Below, in pieces: positions 6,846 to 8,810 of a stretch of 8,810 nt of DNA. The DNA lies in contig JAJZFR010000037.1 of the NCBI GenBank assembly GCA_021805265.1, positions 1 to 8,810 of the forward strand, read 5' to 3'. Below the pieces are notes generated by a model. The model was not told where the DNA came from. It was given only the letters and a program-made list of their open reading frames with translations, and did not search any database. How positions within the stretch are numbered: the stretch's first letter is position 1; each line of letters starts with the position of its first letter. The position numbers were made by a program, and so were the translations under genes. This DNA is from Acidobacteriota bacterium (GTDB lineage: Bacteria; Acidobacteriota; Terriglobia; Terriglobales; Acidobacteriaceae).

Positions 6846-6862
6846 GCTCAAGGAGAAATCTT

Positions 6863-7399
6863 ATGCTGCAACAGACTTCCGAATACGCTCCGCTGCCACC
6901 GGACGATCTCCGTCGCACTTTGCGATTCACCCGTGCGGATGCGACAAATGAAAGGTATATCGGTCTTGTCGGAGACACGTATACCATCACGGTCGCAGGC
7001 GAGGATACCCATGGTCGCTTCTGTGTGATCGACATGCACGTGCCTCCGGGCGGCGGCCCCGGACCGCATCGCCATGACTATGAGGAGACCTTTATCGTTC
7101 TGGAAGGCGCAATGGAATTTACGTTTCGAGGGGAGAAGTTGACTGCGCTTGCAGGCGACACGATCAACATTCCGTCCAACGCGCCGCATCGGTTCTATAA
7201 CGCCTCTTCCGAGGCGGTTCGCATGATCTGTATCTGCTCTCCAGCGGGGATCGACAAGTTCTTCCTTGAAGTCGGCGTGCCCGTGGCAACGCGCACAACG
7301 CCGCCGCCCAGGCTGGATGCGCAGCAGATGAGCGAATTTCAGGAGAAGACGAAGGCGATGGCGCCAAAGTACAGAACGGAGCTTCTGGGCGAGGCGTAA
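6863..7399 (+). CDS. Single-domain cupin protein
   Basis: 178 residues. The ATG at 6863 is chosen because AAGGAGAA ends about five bases upstream; an in-frame ATG at 6743 would add 40 residues without family character and without a ribosome binding site. Both cupin motifs are intact. Motif 1 is in PGPHRHDYEETFIVLEG, with His69, His71 and Glu75 as metal ligands and Gly82. Motif 2 is GDTINIPSNAPHRFYN, with Gly98, Pro104, His109 and Asn113. The protein is therefore expected to bind a metal such as Fe, Mn, Ni or Zn in a small beta-barrel. Residues 1-50 are a typical extension and 140-178 a helical tail. Such proteins include quercetinase-like dioxygenases, isomerases and proteins of unknown function; I cannot choose. 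It lies 156 bases after the NmrA-like gene on the same strand and is probably co-regulated. Confidence 0.9.
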   Translation: MLQQTSEYAPLPPDDLRRTLRFTRADATNERYIGLVGDTYTITVAGEDTHGRFCVIDMHVPPGGGPGPHRHDYEETFIVLEGAMEFTFRGEKLTALAGDTINIPSNAPHRFYNASSEAVRMICICSPAGIDKFFLEVGVPVATRTTPPPRLDAQQMSEFQEKTKAMAPKYRTELLGEA

Positions 7400-7406
7400 A
7401 GAGAAC

Positions 7407-7427
7407 GGCGTCGGGGGCGCCTGTTTG
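7407..7427 (+). terminator. Possible weak terminator after the cupin gene
   Basis: GGCGTC (7407-7412) and GGCGCC (7416-7421) can form a 6-bp GC-rich stem with one G-U pair and loop GGG, followed by TGTTTG. It starts seven bases after the stop codon. The T-run is poor, so termination would be inefficient at best. Confidence 0.3.
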
Positions 7428-7458
7428 CCGGGGGCTGCGGTGGCTCTGACCTTGTCCG

Positions 7459-7520
7459 CGGAAAATGCCTCTCCAGGGACGACAGTTGTAGAGGCCAAAC
7501 AGGCCCGGAGGCATTTTCCG
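7459..7520. repeat. 13-bp inverted repeat sharing an arm with repeat copy 2
   Basis: CGGAAAATGCCTC (7459-7471) is the perfect inverse of GAGGCATTTTCCG (7508-7520), with 36 bases between. The right arm is the left end of the 113-base repeat, so this end can pair either with the upstream arm or with the repeat's own right end. A further 9-bp pair, GCCTGTTTG (7419-7427) and CAAACAGGC (7496-7504), crosses it. Confidence 0.6.
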
Positions 7521-7622
7521 GAATACTGTGAACTTTTCGAAGTGGATGAGGATGGATTTTTCCTGAGAAAAAATCCAATCCGCAGAATGGATTTGGTCTA
7601 TAGCTTTCCGGAAAATGCTTTA
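7510..7622 (+). repeat. 113-base MITE/REP-like repeat, copy 2
   Basis: Same orientation and same length as the copy at 4605-4717, about 86% identical by hand alignment. The inverted ends GGCATTTTCCGGAA and TTCCGGAAAATGC are intact. The internal hairpin pairs GGATTTTT (7554-7561) with AAAAATCC (7569-7576), one pair longer than in copy 1. Its final bases supply the TAA stop codon of the minus-strand gene to its right. Together the two copies bracket the LysR, NmrA-like and cupin genes as direct repeats. Confidence 0.75.
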
Positions 7623-8624
7623 GCGACCGGGCGAGTCAAGCAGGCCGTCGGCGACGGTTGATGCAGGCGCGTCGGGCATATCGGCGTCGAAGGTTTTGTA
7701 GACGGAGATGTGGAAGCACGCCTGGCGGAACTCTTCTTCAACATCAATCTTGCCCGCTTGCTGGAGCGGCATCAGCCAGGTGCGCATCCAGGCGATCTCG
7801 CGTCGGCTCATGCCTTTTTTGGCGAGGTCGATGGTGCCGCCGGTCAGGTGCGGGGAAGCGATGTCGCCATCGGCTGCGGCTGCATTGCCGTTGATGCGGC
7901 GCAGCCTGCGCTGATACTCGACCGTACGCACGGCTGAGGTGACTTCCAGTGCGGAGCGCGGAAACTCGGTTGCGTGCGCCTCAGCCAGGGAGCGGAGAAA
8001 ATCCGCAGTCCATGGGCGGCAGTAACGCCGGTTATCCGGCAGGTCTTCGTTGATGTGCAGAGCGTCGTTGACGGGCACCGGCACCAGCGCGCCCTGAGCG
8101 ATGCGGTTGTCCAGATCGGCGTCGTCCTGAATGCGCTCCAGACCCTCGGCCTCGGCCATCTCGTTCTGGTGGATCAGGGATTCACGCGAGCCGGCCAGCG
8201 GCGAGGCCCAGCGAAAGGAAACCGTGCGCAGGGATGCCCGGCGTCGCGATGCGGGAAAGCGTCGGCTCATGCTGGCAGTCTGCATGCGGGCGTGGCGACG
8301 GGTTGCCTTGCTGCGCGGCGAAGCTGTGTGGCTGACTCGCGCAAGAGGATGCGATGCTGCTGGACGCGGTTCTGCTGTCTGCTTCGAGGCAGTACGCAGT
8401 GGCTTTGCGCCGTTGGCGAGCTTTGAAGCAGAGGTTGCGGATGGCCGTTTGTGCGCAGTTCCACTGCCTGGCTGCGTGCCTGGATGCGTGCCTGGATGGG
8501 TGACTGGATGCGTGTGGCGATGGAGGTGCCGCGGAGAGACCCGCCGCGCAGAGACCGTGTTCGCCGTGGCGGAAGCGCCGATGGCGAGGAACAGGATCAA
8601 GGCAATCAGAGGAAAACGCCGCAT
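7620..8624 (-). CDS. Secreted DUF5715-like protein with M15-peptidase-like zinc motif
   Basis: 334 residues from the ATG at 8624, chosen because it begins a clear signal peptide (MRRFPLIALILFLAIGASATA); no strong ribosome binding site is visible. An upstream in-frame extension to 8795 would bury that signal. Residues 33-54 are a His-rich linker (six His) built on a THPG repeat. Residues 57-140 are basic, low-complexity and probably disordered. The conserved domain is about 170-310: ALVPVPVNDALHINEDLPDNRRYCRPW, TSAVRTVEYQRRL, SPHLTGGTIDLAKKG and FHISVY. Ser257, His259, Gly262 and Asp266 fit the SxHxxGxxxD zinc motif of M15/DUF882-type peptidoglycan peptidases, and His305 may be the third ligand. 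Cys202 and Cys303 could form a disulfide. I infer an exported cell-wall or envelope hydrolase; activity is unproven. The stop lies inside repeat copy 2. Confidence 0.85.
   Translation of the reverse strand: MRRFPLIALILFLAIGASATANTVSARRVSPRHLHRHTHPVTHPGTHPGTQPGSGTAHKRPSATSASKLANGAKPLRTASKQTAEPRPAASHPLARVSHTASPRSKATRRHARMQTASMSRRFPASRRRASLRTVSFRWASPLAGSRESLIHQNEMAEAEGLERIQDDADLDNRIAQGALVPVPVNDALHINEDLPDNRRYCRPWTADFLRSLAEAHATEFPRSALEVTSAVRTVEYQRRLRRINGNAAAADGDIASPHLTGGTIDLAKKGMSRREIAWMRTWLMPLQQAGKIDVEEEFRQACFHISVYKTFDADMPDAPASTVADGLLDSPGR
8466..8513 (-). repeat. Four 12-base tandem units encoding the THPG-type linker
   Basis: Units of twelve bases at 8466-8477, 8478-8489, 8490-8501 and 8502-8513 differ from each other by one to three bases (plus-strand form GCCTGGATGCGT). 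They keep the reading frame and encode Thr-His/Gln-Pro-Gly/Val steps. Such an array can gain or lose units by slippage without breaking the gene. Confidence 0.7.
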
Positions 8625-8705
8625 CTTTGGGTTCCGTGTGAGGTTGGTGGAGAAACGTCCGAGCCTAATCAGTGTATCGTGCTGCGAGGCCGTCGGGATT
8701 AGCGA

Positions 8706-8748
8706 ATCAGATGCAGATGCGTCTGATAATTTCCTGTTCGGGAAAATT
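8706..8748. repeat. Two adjacent small hairpins upstream of the secreted protein gene
   Basis: ATCAGATGC (8706-8714) pairs with GCGTCTGAT (8719-8727) with one wobble and loop AGAT. Immediately after it, AATTTCC (8728-8734) pairs with GGGAAAATT (8740-8748) with one bulge. No T-run follows. They may be regulatory or chance structures; no promoter box is clear in 8625-8810. Confidence 0.35.
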
Positions 8749-8785
8749 CTGATGGTCTGCGGAGCCTTTGTTGCGGTTGGCCTGG

Positions 8786-8810
8786 TTGCGGGCAAAAAAC
8801 GGGCCGGAAG
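8786..8810 (-). terminator. Possible right half of a terminator cut by the window edge
   Basis: On the minus strand the window begins CTTCCGGCCCGTTTTTT, a GC-rich arm followed by six T residues, as at the 3' side of an intrinsic terminator. The other arm would lie beyond position 8810. If real, a minus-strand gene ends just outside the window. Confidence 0.25.

Noticed and set aside
6743..6862. N-terminal extension of the cupin to the ATG at 6743
   Set aside because: The extension is not cupin-like and includes the 32-base repeat; a clear ribosome binding site precedes the ATG at 6863.
1..8810. CRISPR array, rRNA or complete insertion sequence
   Set aside because: No regularly spaced repeats with unique spacers, no ribosomal RNA signature and no transposase frame were seen; the only repeats are the short ones listed.

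Overview
The window looks like chromosomal DNA of an Acidobacteriota bacterium, probably class Terriglobia (Granulicella/Terriglobus/Edaphobacter type). Three things suggest this: an Oar-like TonB-dependent receptor with an N-terminal carboxypeptidase-regulatory-like domain, a secreted protein resembling the acidobacterial DUF5715 family, and a moderately GC-rich composition. The assignment rests on family recognition only, because no database search could be run.

Layout, left to right. At 119-898 (+) there is a class III extradiol dioxygenase of the YgiD / 4,5-DOPA dioxygenase type. A 529-base non-coding stretch follows, holding a long near-perfect hairpin, a second inverted repeat, a good sigma70-like promoter and a leader hairpin. 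At 1428-4343 (+) a 971-codon open frame begins as a normal TonB-dependent receptor (signal peptide, regulatory-like domain, plug, first part of the barrel). Around residue 648 it changes abruptly into about 322 residues that do not look like a receptor barrel. It is either a real gene fusion or deletion, or an assembly chimera. At 4693-5643 (-) lies a LysR-type regulator, divergent from an NmrA-like NAD(P)-binding oxidoreductase at 5843-6706 (+), which is followed by a cupin at 6863-7399 (+). At 7620-8624 (-) is a secreted DUF5715-like protein with an M15-peptidase-like zinc motif and a His-rich tandem-repeat linker.

The most interesting non-coding structure is a pair of 113-base repeats at 4605-4717 and 7510-7622. 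They lie in the same orientation and are about 86% identical by hand alignment. Each has terminal inverted repeats built on GCATTTTCCGGAA and an internal A/T-rich hairpin, so they resemble non-autonomous MITE/REP-like elements. They bracket the LysR-NmrA-cupin module, and each overlaps the 3' end of a minus-strand gene, supplying its stop codon. A 32-base inverted repeat pair (4381-4412 and 6814-6845) and several local dyads suggest that the spacers here have been reshaped by small repeats.

Functionally, LysR, NmrA-like reductase and cupin form a plausible small redox or aromatic/quinone-response unit controlled from the 199-base divergent spacer, which carries two adjacent dyads and a LysR promoter candidate. 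The nearby dioxygenase fits an aromatic-compound theme, but no direct link is shown by the sequence.
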